Of a stretch of 64,000 nt of DNA, positions 1 through 8,584 are shown piece after piece (the first letter of the stretch is position 1; every line of letters starts with the position of its first letter). A program made the position numbers and the translations under genes. The DNA is from Verticiella alkaliphila. GTDB taxonomy: Bacteria > Pseudomonadota > Gammaproteobacteria > Burkholderiales > Burkholderiaceae_B. The notes under the pieces are model-generated. The model did no database searches, was not told where the DNA came from, and was given only the letters and a program-made list of their open reading frames with translations. Location: assembly GCF_018904615.1 (NCBI RefSeq), contig NZ_JADCNH010000005.1, positions 150,681 to 214,680 of the forward strand. The letters are read 5' to 3'.

Positions 1-127
1 ACGAATCGAGGGCGACCACGCGATCCTGGGCCGTCGGGCCCTTGATGAGGCGCAGCGCGGCCAACGCGATAGCGACCGAGAGCAAGAGCAGGGAGAGCGC
101 AATGGCAAAGCCGAGCACGGGTGTCAT
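1..127 (-). CDS. mnhF: MnhF/MrpF antiporter subunit, N-terminal part only
   Basis: Small membrane subunit of the multi-subunit Na+(K+)/H+ antiporter. Only the first 42 residues are in the window; the gene runs off the left edge. The visible part has a hydrophobic N-terminal helix followed by a GPTAQDRVVALDS motif, which is the conserved MrpF signature. The ATG (125-127) overlaps the stop of mnhE (124-126) in an ATGA junction, so it is translationally coupled as the sixth gene of the operon. mnhG is expected just outside the window. Start and family are clear; the rest cannot be seen. Confidence 0.85.
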   Translation of the reverse strand, partial: MTPVLGFAIALSLLLLSVAIALAALRLIKGPTAQDRVVALDS

Positions 128-615
128 TCGAAGATCTCCATCAGGAGTTTCTCGTAGCGGTTCTTCACGATGTCGATCCACACACCTTCATCCTGCAGAT
201 CCAGAACGTGGATGGAAAGCACGTGCGTTTCCTCGTTGATGCCCGCCCACACCGTGCCCGGACACGCGGTCAGGATGCACGCGAGCGCTGCAAGGCCGTG
301 CGAATCGCGCATGTCCAGCGGAATCTTCATGAAGCCGGAGCGCTGCCGGTATTCGTGCCGTCCCAGAATGACCCGTGCAACCTGGAAATTCGACGTGACG
401 ATGTCCTTGGCGACGCGGCCCGCCAGTCGCAGGATGGCCAGCGGCGCGCGCACGCGCACCGGTGTGGGGCGCAGGGCGCGAGTGGTGAGGGGGCCGTAGA
501 GGGCCAGCGCGCTCCCCAACATCAGGTGGCCGAGCGACAGCGACTCGTTCAGCAGCAGCCACAGCATCAGCAGAAAGAGCGAGAGCAGCGGCGAGGGCAG
601 CCAGCGTTTGATCAT
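124..615 (-). CDS. mnhE: MnhE/MrpE antiporter subunit
   Basis: Subunit E of the Mrp-type cation/proton antiporter in the inner membrane, needed for assembly or activity of the complex. The 163-residue protein has two N-terminal hydrophobic helices (about residues 8-45) and a soluble C-terminal part with the TCPGTVWAGI segment typical of MrpE, ending in a charged cytoplasmic tail. I chose the ATG at 613-615 because it overlaps the mnhD stop (612-614), and its own stop overlaps the mnhF start. A longer reading frame reaches 756, but those extra residues lie inside mnhD and do not resemble MrpE. Length fits the family (about 160). Confidence 0.92.
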   Translation of the reverse strand: MIKRWLPSPLLSLFLLMLWLLLNESLSLGHLMLGSALALYGPLTTRALRPTPVRVRAPLAILRLAGRVAKDIVTSNFQVARVILGRHEYRQRSGFMKIPLDMRDSHGLAALACILTACPGTVWAGINEETHVLSIHVLDLQDEGVWIDIVKNRYEKLLMEIFE

Positions 616-2255
616 GGTGCCTCCTGGGCCGTGGGCGACGGTACGCGCGGCGTGGACAGCACGCCGTCGCTGTAGGACGCAGGCGAGTGCAGTGCCTGGG
701 CGGTGGCCTCCATGTAGCGCATGGTTGGGCCCGCAGCGATGGTCATCGCCACGCACACCCCGAGCAGCAACGCGATCGGGCCCACCTCGATCAGGCGCAG
801 GCGCGGCGACGTGCGGTCAGCGGGCGACCAGAAGACGCGCACGCCGGCACGCGACAGCGAGATGATGCCGGCCAGCCCCGAGAGGATGACGAGCGCCACG
901 ACCGCCCAGACCTGCCCGCCCGAGATCCAGGCAGCGGTTTGCTGCACGGGATCGAGCACGGCCGACAGCAAGGCAAACTTGGCGATGAAGCCCGACAGCG
1001 GGGGCAACCCTGCCATCAAGAGCGCGCAGGTGAAGAACGCGAGCCCCAGGAAGGCCATGGCCATCGGAATCGCCACGCCGACCTCGTCGACTTCGGCCGT
1101 CTCGATGGCGCCTTCGGCCTGGAAGACTTCCATGGTGAGCGCCAGCACGTTCGCGCCGAACACTCGCGTGCGCTCAATGAGCTCGACGAGCAGGAAGAAG
1201 GCCGCCACCGCGAAAGTGGACACGACCATATAGAAGAGCGCACCGCTCGTCACGCTCGCATGGCCGAAGCCCACGGCCGAGAGCAGCGTGCCAGAGGACA
1301 CGATCAGACTGAAACACGCAAGACGCGTCAGCTCCTGCGAGGCCAGCAGCCCCACCGTGCCGAAGGCGAGCGTGGCAAGACCGCCATACACCAGCCAGTC
1401 GCCGCCATAGCCTTCCGAGCCCTCGGTGCCGGGTGCGAACATCAGCAGCCACAGGCGCAGCACCGCATACACCCCTACCTTGCTCAACATCGCGAAGACC
1501 GCGGCTACCGGCGGGCTCGCGGCCGAATAGGCCGGCGGCAGCCAGAAGTTCAGCGGCCACATCGCACTCTTGGCGAGGAAGGCCACCGCCAGCACGCCCA
1601 CGCCGGCCTGCAGCAGGGCACGATCATCGCCAACGATGTCCGGCACCTTGGCCGCGAGATCCGCCATGTTGAGCGTGCCGGCCACGCCGTAGATCATCGC
1701 CACCCCGATCAGAAAGAGCGACGAGGCGAGGAGATTGATGGCGATGTAGTGCAGCCCAGCCTTCACCCGGGTGCTGCCCGAGCCATGCAGCACCAGCCCA
1801 TACGAGGCCGCGAGCATGATCTCGAAGAACACGAAGAGGTTGAAGATGTCGCCCGTGAGAAAGGCGCCGTTCATCCCCATCAACAGGAACTGGAAGAGCG
1901 GATGAAAGTGCACGCCGGCGCGGTCCCAGCGCGCGACCGCATAGGTGAGCGCAGCCAGGCCGAGCACTGCCGTCATCGACAGCATGAGCGCGGTGAGACG
2001 ATCGGCAGCCAGCGAGATGCCGAACGGGGCCGACCAGTTCGACACCAGGTACACAGCGAGCGAATCCGGCCATGCATCGGCGGCATGGAGTTGCCAGGCC
2101 AGCGTGAGCGCGATGCCCAACTGGGCCATCACGCTCGCCAGGCCGATGCCCGCCTTGAGCGAGCGGCGTCGCTCGTTCAGCAACAGCATGGCCGCGCCCA
2201 CCACCATGGGCAGCGCCACGGGAGCGACCAGCAGGTGGTCCATGGAACGCATCAT
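612..2255 (-). CDS. mnhD: MnhD/MrpD antiporter subunit (NuoN-like)
   Basis: Proton-translocating antiporter subunit homologous to the Nuo L/M/N subunits of complex I. The 547-residue protein is almost wholly hydrophobic, with about 14 predicted membrane helices. It contains the conserved segments GDIFNLFVFFEIM and KSAMWPLNFWLPPAYSAA, the latter holding the lysine and proline of the TM7-TM8 channel region. The start ATG (2253-2255) overlaps the mnhC stop, and the stop overlaps the mnhE start. The last 25 or so residues are polar and Pro/Ser-rich and look like a lineage-specific tail. With MnhA it is expected to form the ion path of the complex. Confidence 0.94.
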   Translation of the reverse strand: MMRSMDHLLVAPVALPMVVGAAMLLLNERRRSLKAGIGLASVMAQLGIALTLAWQLHAADAWPDSLAVYLVSNWSAPFGISLAADRLTALMLSMTAVLGLAALTYAVARWDRAGVHFHPLFQFLLMGMNGAFLTGDIFNLFVFFEIMLAASYGLVLHGSGSTRVKAGLHYIAINLLASSLFLIGVAMIYGVAGTLNMADLAAKVPDIVGDDRALLQAGVGVLAVAFLAKSAMWPLNFWLPPAYSAASPPVAAVFAMLSKVGVYAVLRLWLLMFAPGTEGSEGYGGDWLVYGGLATLAFGTVGLLASQELTRLACFSLIVSSGTLLSAVGFGHASVTSGALFYMVVSTFAVAAFFLLVELIERTRVFGANVLALTMEVFQAEGAIETAEVDEVGVAIPMAMAFLGLAFFTCALLMAGLPPLSGFIAKFALLSAVLDPVQQTAAWISGGQVWAVVALVILSGLAGIISLSRAGVRVFWSPADRTSPRLRLIEVGPIALLLGVCVAMTIAAGPTMRYMEATAQALHSPASYSDGVLSTPRVPSPTAQEAP

Positions 2256-2596
2256 TCGTCAGGCTCCTTGCCGTCGACGTGATCAGTGCCGCTCAGACCG
2301 CGAGACGCGAGCAGGACGACGAGAAAGAGAGCCGTCATGGCAAAACCGATGACGATGGCCGTGAGGACCAGGGCCTGCGGCAGCGGATCGTCATACTGCA
2401 ACAGGCTGGCAAAACGCCCGGCCTCCTGGATGGGCGCCTGATCGATCGACAGACGGCCCATGCCGAAGATGAAGAGATTCACGGCATACGACAGGAACGA
2501 CAGGCCGAGGATGACCTGGTAGGTACGCGGACGCAGCACCAGCCAGATCCCCGTACCGGTCAGAGCGCCAATGCCGAGGGCGAGGACGAGCTCCAT
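2252..2596 (-). CDS. mnhC: MnhC/MrpC antiporter subunit (NuoK-like)
   Basis: Small NuoK-like subunit of the Mrp antiporter. It is 114 residues with three membrane helices. The middle helix carries the YQVILGLSFLSYAVNLFIF segment and the third begins with DPLPQALVLTAIVIG, which is the strongest MrpC signature. Its ATG (2594-2596) shares one base with the mnhAB stop, and its stop overlaps the mnhD start, so it belongs to a tightly coupled operon. Length and motifs match the family closely. Confidence 0.95.
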   Translation of the reverse strand: MELVLALGIGALTGTGIWLVLRPRTYQVILGLSFLSYAVNLFIFGMGRLSIDQAPIQEAGRFASLLQYDDPLPQALVLTAIVIGFAMTALFLVVLLASRGLSGTDHVDGKEPDE

Positions 2597-5493
2597 TACT
2601 GACCTCCTTCGGCGACGGGTTTCTCCGCAGCCCGATGACTACGGACGGATTGGTGGGCGATCGCCGTGAGGATGAGCACGGTGGAGCCCACGACCAGCGC
2701 ATAGACGCCCAGGTCGAAGAAGAGCGCGCTCGCCACATGCACCGAACCGATCAACGGCACGTCGACATACGGCGAATGCGACGTGAGGAAGGGGTAACCG
2801 AAGAGTAGCGAGCCCAGGCCCGTGCCCACGGCAAAAAGGAGCCCCCAGCCCATCCACTTCTGCGGCCGCATCTTCATGTGCTTCTCCACCCAGAGCGTGC
2901 CGCCCACGATGTATTGCAGGATGATCGCGACGGCCGTCACCAGCCCGGCGACGAAGCCGCCGCCCGGCAGATTGTGGCCACGCAGCAGGAAGTAGATCCC
3001 AACCATGCCGAGGATGGGCAGCAGCAGGCGCATCAATACACCTGGCACGTGCATGTAGCCGCGGGCTGCCTGATCTTCCGCACCATGCGTAGGCGGCACA
3101 TCGCTTGCGCGCGGGCCGCGCTGCTGGCGAGGCAGTTCCAGACTTTCCGGGGACGGACGGAAGCGACGCAACAAGGCGTACACAATGAGCGCCACGATGC
3201 CGACAACGGTGAGCTCGCCCATGGTGTCGAACCCGCGGAAATCCACCAGGATCACGTTCACCACGTTGGTGCCGCCACCTTCCGGCGCAGCGCGATCCAG
3301 GAAGTACGGCGAGATGCTCTGCGGGAACGTACGCGTCAGGATGGCGAAGGCCGCGATCGCCATGGCGACACCACCCAGACTGGCAATGACGATGTCACGC
3401 ACCCGCCGGCTGGCCCGCTTGGCCCCGGGCAAAGCGGCGTCCGCGCGAGGCAGGGCCGGCAGCCAGCGCAAGCCGAGCAGGATCAGGATCATGGTCACGA
3501 CTTCCACCATGAGCTGTGTGAGTGCCAGATCCGGGGCCGAGAACCAGACGAAGGTAATGCAAGTGACGAGACCAGAGCCACCCATGAGCATCAGTGCCGC
3601 GAGACGGTGGTACTTTGCTTGCCAGGCAGCGGCAAATGCACATAGGATGCCCACGGCCCAAAGCAGCGCGAACGACGTGTCCACCGGCGTGAGCGCCTTG
3701 TCGCCCCAGGTCACGCCACTGGCGACGAGCGGTGCGGCCCCCGCCAGAAGCGCGAGCAGCAACATGATGAAGAGTTGAGGCTGCAGGCGTTGCGTGCCGA
3801 AGAAGCGCTCGGCACGGTCGGCGAGCGAGCCCACGAGATTGAGCGTGGCCTCGAAGGTGCTGCGCCCATCCAGGCCGGAAATGAGCGGGACGCGATCTAG
3901 CGTACCCATGCGCAGGAACCGATGCAGAAGGAAATACACCAGAACGCCGCCCACGAGAGCCACAATGCTCATCACGAGAGGCAGATTGAAACCATGCCAC
4001 ACCGCGAGCGTGTACTCAGGTGTCTGTGCACCCAGCACCGACTGGGCTGCGACGTGCAGGATGCCGCCCACGGTCAAGGCGGGAATGACGCCCACCACCA
4101 GGCAGGCAAGCACCAGCAGCTCGATCGGAAAGCGCATCCAGCGCGGTGGCTCATGCGGGGCCAGCGGGAGATCTGTGGCCACGGGGCCAAAGAAGACGTC
4201 CTTGATGAAGCGCAGTGAATACGCCACGCTGAACATCCCCGCCACCGTGGCTGCCAGGGGAAGGCCAACGCGCATGAAGGCATCGCCGCTGATCAGCACG
4301 GTCTCGGTGAAGAACATCTCCTTGGACAGAAACCCATTGAGCAGCGGCACGCCGGCCATCGAGGCACTGGCCACCATCGCCAGCGTCGCGGTGATGGGCA
4401 TCGCCTTGTAGAGCCCGGACAGCTTGCGGATGTCACGCGTGCCGGTCTCGTGATCGATGATGCCCGCCGCCATGAAGAGCGAGGCCTTGAAGGTGGCGTG
4501 ATTGAGGATGTGAAAGATCGCTGCCACGGCCGCGAGCGGGCTGTTCAGGCCCAGCAGTAGCGTGATGAGGCCCAGATGGCTGATCGTCGAGTATGCGAGC
4601 AGGCCCTTCAGATCCTGCTGAAACATCGCGGCGTACGCGCCGAGCAGCAGCGTGACGAGGCCCGCCGTGCCGACGATCCAGAACCAGGTATCCGTGCCGG
4701 CCAGCACGGGCCAGAAACGCACGAGCAGGAAAACCCCGGCCTTGACCATCGTGGCCGAGTGCAGATAGGCCGAGACCGGCGTAGGCGCCGCCATGGCTCG
4801 TGGCAGCCAGAAATGGAACGGGAACTGCGCGCTCTTGGTGAAGGCGCCCAGCAGGACCAAGATGAGAATGGCCGGATACCAGGCATGTGCCCGCACGATG
4901 TCGCCTGCGGCGAGCACCACGTCCAGGTCGTAACTGCCTACCACCTGCCCCAGCAGCAGCACGCCCGCGAGCAGGGCTAGCCCGCCCGTGCCCGTCACGA
5001 TCAAGGCCATCCGGGCGCCGCGCCGGGCTTCCGCGTTGTGATGCCAATAGCCGATCAGCATGAAGGAGACGAGACTCGTCATCTCCCAGAACAGCACCAT
5101 CTGGATGAGATTGCCCGAGAGCACGAGGCCCAGCATGGCACCCATGAACGCGAGGAAGAAGCTGAAGAAGCGCGGCACCGGGTCTTCAGGCGACATGTAA
5201 TAGCGCGCGTAGAAGATCACCATCAGCCCGACCACGAGGATCAGCAGGGTGAAGAGCCACGCGAATCCATCCATGCGCAGGACAAAATCCAGGCCCAGCT
5301 GGGGAAGCCATGCGTATTCGAGGCGCAGCGGCTCCCCGGCCGCCACTTGCGGATACGCCATGACGGTGAGGACGAGGCCGACCACCGTGATCGCGCCCGC
5401 CAGCCACGCCTCCCGGTTACGGGCGTTATGGGGGAGCAGTCCTGCAACGAGGCTGCCTAGCAGCGGGAGGAGTACGATGGGAAGTAACGACAT
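2596..5493 (-). CDS. mnhA: MnhA-MnhB fusion, main subunit of the Mrp cation/proton antiporter
   Basis: Large NuoL-like subunit fused to subunit B, as in group 2 Mrp operons. Residues about 1-770 form the MrpA part with many membrane helices, including the WEMTSLVSFMLIGYW segment and the FPFHFWLPRAMAAPTPVSAY motif of the proton channel. Residues about 812-965 match MrpB (HVPGVLMRLLLPILGMVG and the HNLPGGGF loop). I start at the ATG 5491-5493, giving 965 residues. The frame stays open to 5595, but the extra 34 residues are polar and not MrpA-like. It is the first gene of mnhABCDEF(G). Role: Na+/K+ efflux and pH homeostasis driven by the proton gradient. Confidence 0.94.
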   Translation of the reverse strand: MSLLPIVLLPLLGSLVAGLLPHNARNREAWLAGAITVVGLVLTVMAYPQVAAGEPLRLEYAWLPQLGLDFVLRMDGFAWLFTLLILVVGLMVIFYARYYMSPEDPVPRFFSFFLAFMGAMLGLVLSGNLIQMVLFWEMTSLVSFMLIGYWHHNAEARRGARMALIVTGTGGLALLAGVLLLGQVVGSYDLDVVLAAGDIVRAHAWYPAILILVLLGAFTKSAQFPFHFWLPRAMAAPTPVSAYLHSATMVKAGVFLLVRFWPVLAGTDTWFWIVGTAGLVTLLLGAYAAMFQQDLKGLLAYSTISHLGLITLLLGLNSPLAAVAAIFHILNHATFKASLFMAAGIIDHETGTRDIRKLSGLYKAMPITATLAMVASASMAGVPLLNGFLSKEMFFTETVLISGDAFMRVGLPLAATVAGMFSVAYSLRFIKDVFFGPVATDLPLAPHEPPRWMRFPIELLVLACLVVGVIPALTVGGILHVAAQSVLGAQTPEYTLAVWHGFNLPLVMSIVALVGGVLVYFLLHRFLRMGTLDRVPLISGLDGRSTFEATLNLVGSLADRAERFFGTQRLQPQLFIMLLLALLAGAAPLVASGVTWGDKALTPVDTSFALLWAVGILCAFAAAWQAKYHRLAALMLMGGSGLVTCITFVWFSAPDLALTQLMVEVVTMILILLGLRWLPALPRADAALPGAKRASRRVRDIVIASLGGVAMAIAAFAILTRTFPQSISPYFLDRAAPEGGGTNVVNVILVDFRGFDTMGELTVVGIVALIVYALLRRFRPSPESLELPRQQRGPRASDVPPTHGAEDQAARGYMHVPGVLMRLLLPILGMVGIYFLLRGHNLPGGGFVAGLVTAVAIILQYIVGGTLWVEKHMKMRPQKWMGWGLLFAVGTGLGSLLFGYPFLTSHSPYVDVPLIGSVHVASALFFDLGVYALVVGSTVLILTAIAHQSVRSHRAAEKPVAEGGQ

Positions 5494-5603
5494 GTAGCAG
5501 CCTGATGCGATCCAGTTCCCGACGCCATCGCCGCGACCTCGGAATTTTACCTGCAAGAATTGTAGTCTTCGACGATTATCTGCACCGAAGTTCACTCAAC
5601 TTG

Positions 5604-5636
5604 CAAAAAACTTTCTTCGCACCATTTTGGTGCGAG
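5604..5636 (-). terminator. Rho-independent terminator after the EAL gene
   Basis: Arms TCGCACCA (5617-5624) and TGGTGCGA (5628-5635) with a 3-nt loop. On the minus strand the hairpin is followed by a T-rich stretch (the A run at 5605-5610). It lies 60 nt past the stop of the phosphodiesterase gene and separates it from the mnh operon. Confidence 0.75.
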
Positions 5637-5694
5637 ATAACAACTGGGCACGCGTCCGCCTCCCTACAGGGTCGAGCGTCCTCAGGAAGAGCTG

Positions 5695-7887
5695 TCAGGG
5701 TTCTGGCGAACGGCGCGACGAAGCGAGGAACTTGGTCGCAAATGCTTCTGCAGGCATGGGCACGCCATACCAATAGCCTTGCCCGAGCGCACAGCCCTGT
5801 TCTCGCAGGAATTGCGCCTGGGCAGGCGTTTCGATGCCCTCGGCAACGACGTCGAGATGAAACTTCGCACCGAGATACAAAATGGCCTGGATCACGGCGG
5901 CGTCTGCCGCATCTCCTGGCAAGTTCGTCAAAAAAGAGCGGTCAATCTTGAGGCGCGTGATGGGCAGCCGTTTCAGCAGGCTGAGCGAAGCGTAGCCCGT
6001 CCCATAATCATCAAAGGCGATACTCACCCCGGAATCGTAGAGCTGCTGCAGCGTTTCCATCATGCGTGCGTCGGGCCGCAGCAACGTGTTCTCGGTGATC
6101 TCCAGCTCCAGTCCGGTGGCGTCCAGCCCGGTCTCAGCCAGCACCTCATTGACGAGCTGGAGCAGGCGGTCACTCTGGAACTGCGAAGCAAAGAGGTTCA
6201 CCGCCACGCGAAATTCGGGATGCAGGCGCCGCCACGCCACCGCCTGCTGACATGCGTGGGTGAGAATCCAGCGCCCGACGGTTTCGATGGACGGACTGGT
6301 TTCGAGGATGCGGATGAACTCGCCCGGCGCGAGCACGCCAGCGACCGGGTGGCGCCAGCGCAGCAACGCTTCTGCGCCGACGACACGTCCGGTGTCCAGG
6401 GCCACCTGCGGCTGATAGAAAAGAACGAACTGGCCCTGGTCGCAGGCGTCGATCAGCTCGTGTTCCATCTTGCGCCGACGCATCACAGCCTCGCGCAACT
6501 CCTGCACGAAGAAGCGAAACGTGTTGCCACCCTGCTTCTTGGCCTCGTAGAGTGCGAGGTCGGCATTGGCGAGCAGTCCGCCGGCTTCAGCTGGCGTATC
6601 GAAGGGATGCAGGGCAATCCCGATGTTCCCGGTGAGTTCGACGCGCACCCCATCGACTTCCAGCGGTTCAGACACCGCGTGCAGCACGCGACGGCACAGC
6701 GCCGCGCATTCCGCGGCGTCCGCACACTCGGGCACGAGCGCAGCGAACTCGGCGCCGCCCAGGCGGCCAAGCGTTCCGGACTCCGGAAACAGGAGCCGGA
6801 AGCGGTGTGCCATGGCCCGCAGCACCGCATCGCCGGCTTCGGTGCCGCGCGCATCATTGATCGGCTTGATGCCGTTGAGGGCGACGAGCAGCACGGCAGC
6901 GGGGACGGTGGGCGACAGCGCGGCCACCGCTTGGCGAAACGTGGCCGCATCGGCCAATGCCGTGAGCGGATCCAGCTGGGCCAGCCGCAGCAGGCGCTCT
7001 TCGCTCAGCCGCCACGCCGACAGATCGCGCACAATGGCGCCAAACACAGGCTGCCCGTCTTCCCGCCATAGCGACAGCGAGACGTCGATGAGCAGGGGCG
7101 AACCATTGGCATGCAGGCCGACCAGGCGCTGCGTGGGCTGCGCCGCCTCCTGATGCCCCGCCTCCAGTTGGTGCATGCGCACGGCGTGCCGGGTTTGCGA
7201 TGCGGGATCGAGCAAGGTCAGGAAGGGACGGCCCAACATCGCCTCGACCGACATGCCGAACAGACGCGTGGCCCCCGGATTCCAGAAAGTGATGCGTGCC
7301 TCGTCATCGAAGCACACGATGGCATCCGGCGACGTCGAGGCGAGGTTCTCCAGACGATGTCGCCCAACCCGGCGGGCAGCATCAAGCCGCCGCACCTCGA
7401 ATCGGTTCATGGCGAGGCTCGCGAGCTCGCTCAACCACTCGGCCTGCACCGGTCCGACATCGTCCCGCGCACGATCGTCGAACAGACAGAAGACCCCGAG
7501 CTGATGACCATCCGCTGCCAGCAGCGGTACCCCGGCGAAGAACCGCAAGCCGGGCAGGACACGATCCCAGCCCCGGCAGTTCAAATGCGGCTCACGCAAA
7601 ATATCGCTGAGCATCCATGCGTCGCCCGTGAGTGTCACGGTATCGCACGCTGCATCATCACGCGGCACTGCATCGCATGCCGTGCCCGATTTGGCTTTCA
7701 GAAAGTAGCGTTCGCGGTCCAGCAGGGCAATGGCGGCAGCACGGACGTGAAAGAGGCGCCGGGCGAGTCGCACAAGCCGGTCGAGGTCGTCCTCCGGGGG
7801 AGTGTCCAATACATGGTAGGCGCCCAGTGCGCGCAGCCGTGCAGCTTCATCCGGCGTAGGTTGGGCGGGGTTTGCGGTGCCGGGCAT
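5695..7887 (-). CDS. GAF-PAS-GGDEF-EAL protein, probable c-di-GMP phosphodiesterase
   Basis: Cytoplasmic signalling protein of 730 residues, with no membrane helix. Order: GAF about 20-165, PAS about 178-300, GGDEF about 305-460, EAL about 475-720. The GGDEF signature reads GGAEF (about residue 376), so the catalytic acidic residue is replaced and cyclase activity is unlikely. The EAL domain keeps the key motifs: EALLRW, ELEITEN, FDDYGTGYASL, LKIDRSF, VVAEGIET and a C-terminal QGYWYG. I infer c-di-GMP hydrolysis, possibly with a GTP-sensing degenerate GGDEF. The ATG at 7885-7887 has a GAGG ribosome site 5 nt upstream; an in-frame TTG at 7921-7923 is less likely. Single gene with its own terminator. 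Confidence 0.88.
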   Translation of the reverse strand: MPGTANPAQPTPDEAARLRALGAYHVLDTPPEDDLDRLVRLARRLFHVRAAAIALLDRERYFLKAKSGTACDAVPRDDAACDTVTLTGDAWMLSDILREPHLNCRGWDRVLPGLRFFAGVPLLAADGHQLGVFCLFDDRARDDVGPVQAEWLSELASLAMNRFEVRRLDAARRVGRHRLENLASTSPDAIVCFDDEARITFWNPGATRLFGMSVEAMLGRPFLTLLDPASQTRHAVRMHQLEAGHQEAAQPTQRLVGLHANGSPLLIDVSLSLWREDGQPVFGAIVRDLSAWRLSEERLLRLAQLDPLTALADAATFRQAVAALSPTVPAAVLLVALNGIKPINDARGTEAGDAVLRAMAHRFRLLFPESGTLGRLGGAEFAALVPECADAAECAALCRRVLHAVSEPLEVDGVRVELTGNIGIALHPFDTPAEAGGLLANADLALYEAKKQGGNTFRFFVQELREAVMRRRKMEHELIDACDQGQFVLFYQPQVALDTGRVVGAEALLRWRHPVAGVLAPGEFIRILETSPSIETVGRWILTHACQQAVAWRRLHPEFRVAVNLFASQFQSDRLLQLVNEVLAETGLDATGLELEITENTLLRPDARMMETLQQLYDSGVSIAFDDYGTGYASLSLLKRLPITRLKIDRSFLTNLPGDAADAAVIQAILYLGAKFHLDVVAEGIETPAQAQFLREQGCALGQGYWYGVPMPAEAFATKFLASSRRSPEP

Positions 7888-8047
7888 GCAGACCTCGAAC
7901 GTCCTGTTGAACACGTCGAACAATCGTAACGCAAACCGAGGGATTGCAATGAGTGATGACCAATAGCATACGGCGTTAGCTCAGCAGGAATCGGCCCCGA
8001 CCCATGCGCACGAGGCAAGCGGTGAATCCCAGCGCATCCCAAAAACA

Positions 8048-8072
8048 AAAGGCCCGCGAAGCGCGGGCCTTT
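8048..8072 (-). terminator. Rho-independent terminator of cspA-like gene
   Basis: Arms GGCCCGCG (8051-8058) and CGCGGGCC (8062-8069), loop AAG, flanked by AAA and TTT, so it can work on both strands. It lies 27 nt downstream of the cold-shock gene stop. Confidence 0.8.
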
Positions 8073-8098
8073 CAATGACTGCGGAAGATCGCCGTGGA

Positions 8099-8302
8099 TT
8101 ACAGCGGCTGGATCTTCGTGGCTTGCGGGCCCTTGGGGCCTTGGCCGGCGACGTAGCTCACGCGCTGGTTTTCTTCCAGGGTGCGGTAGCCCGAGCCTTG
8201 AATTTCGGAGAAGTGGGCGAAGAGATCCTTACCGCCGGCATCGGGGACGATGAAGCCAAAACCCTTTTCCGCGTTGAACCACTTAACGACACCGGTTTCC
8301 AT
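8099..8302 (-). CDS. cspA: Cold-shock protein, CspA family
   Basis: RNA/ssDNA-binding chaperone of the CspA family, 67 residues, a single cold-shock domain. The RNP1-like KGFGFI and RNP2-like DLFAHFSEI motifs are both present, as is the N-terminal [11 protein letters not shown]. It is the usual full length. The start ATG (8300-8302) has an AAGGA site upstream. The gene is a monocistron bounded by a strong promoter and a terminator. Its transcript would have a leader of about 120 nt, in keeping with post-transcriptional control known for this family. Which csp paralogue it is cannot be told from the sequence. Confidence 0.95.
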   Translation of the reverse strand: METGVVKWFNAEKGFGFIVPDAGGKDLFAHFSEIQGSGYRTLEENQRVSYVAGQGPKGPQATKIQPL

Positions 8303-8428
8303 ACTGCTTTCCTTAAGACGAAATAGGCAAAATGCCAGGGTGACCAGAAAATCAAGGATAGGCAGCAGGACAAGACCGGATCCGGCTCACGCAAGCTTCG
8401 CGCTAGACACTTGAAAATCTTGCTGCGC

Positions 8429-8457
8429 ACTATGCTGGCGAAAAACCGCCTTGTCAA
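8429..8457 (-). promoter_or_regulatory. Sigma-70 promoter of cspA-like gene
   Basis: On the minus strand: TTGACA (8452-8457), 17-nt spacer, CATAGT (8429-8434). The -35 is a perfect consensus. Transcription would start near 8422 and give a leader of about 120 nt before the cspA ATG. Confidence 0.65.
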
Positions 8458-8584
8458 CCCCCTGCCCCAAGGGGGCAGAAGTGCCCCGCGAGCCAGCGTT
8501 TCTGCGGGTTTTCCCGGGAATGACGTGTGCTGGACAGCGCAGTGAACCCGACGCTCAGGCCGGGTTCGGCAGCAGGAGAAATCA

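Noticed and set aside
7970..8045. tRNA-like sequence (GCGTTAGCTCAGC ... GGTGAATCCC)
   Set aside because: The D-arm-like start and a weak T-loop-like stretch are present, but the acceptor ends do not pair, and no anticodon stem can be drawn. Most likely chance.
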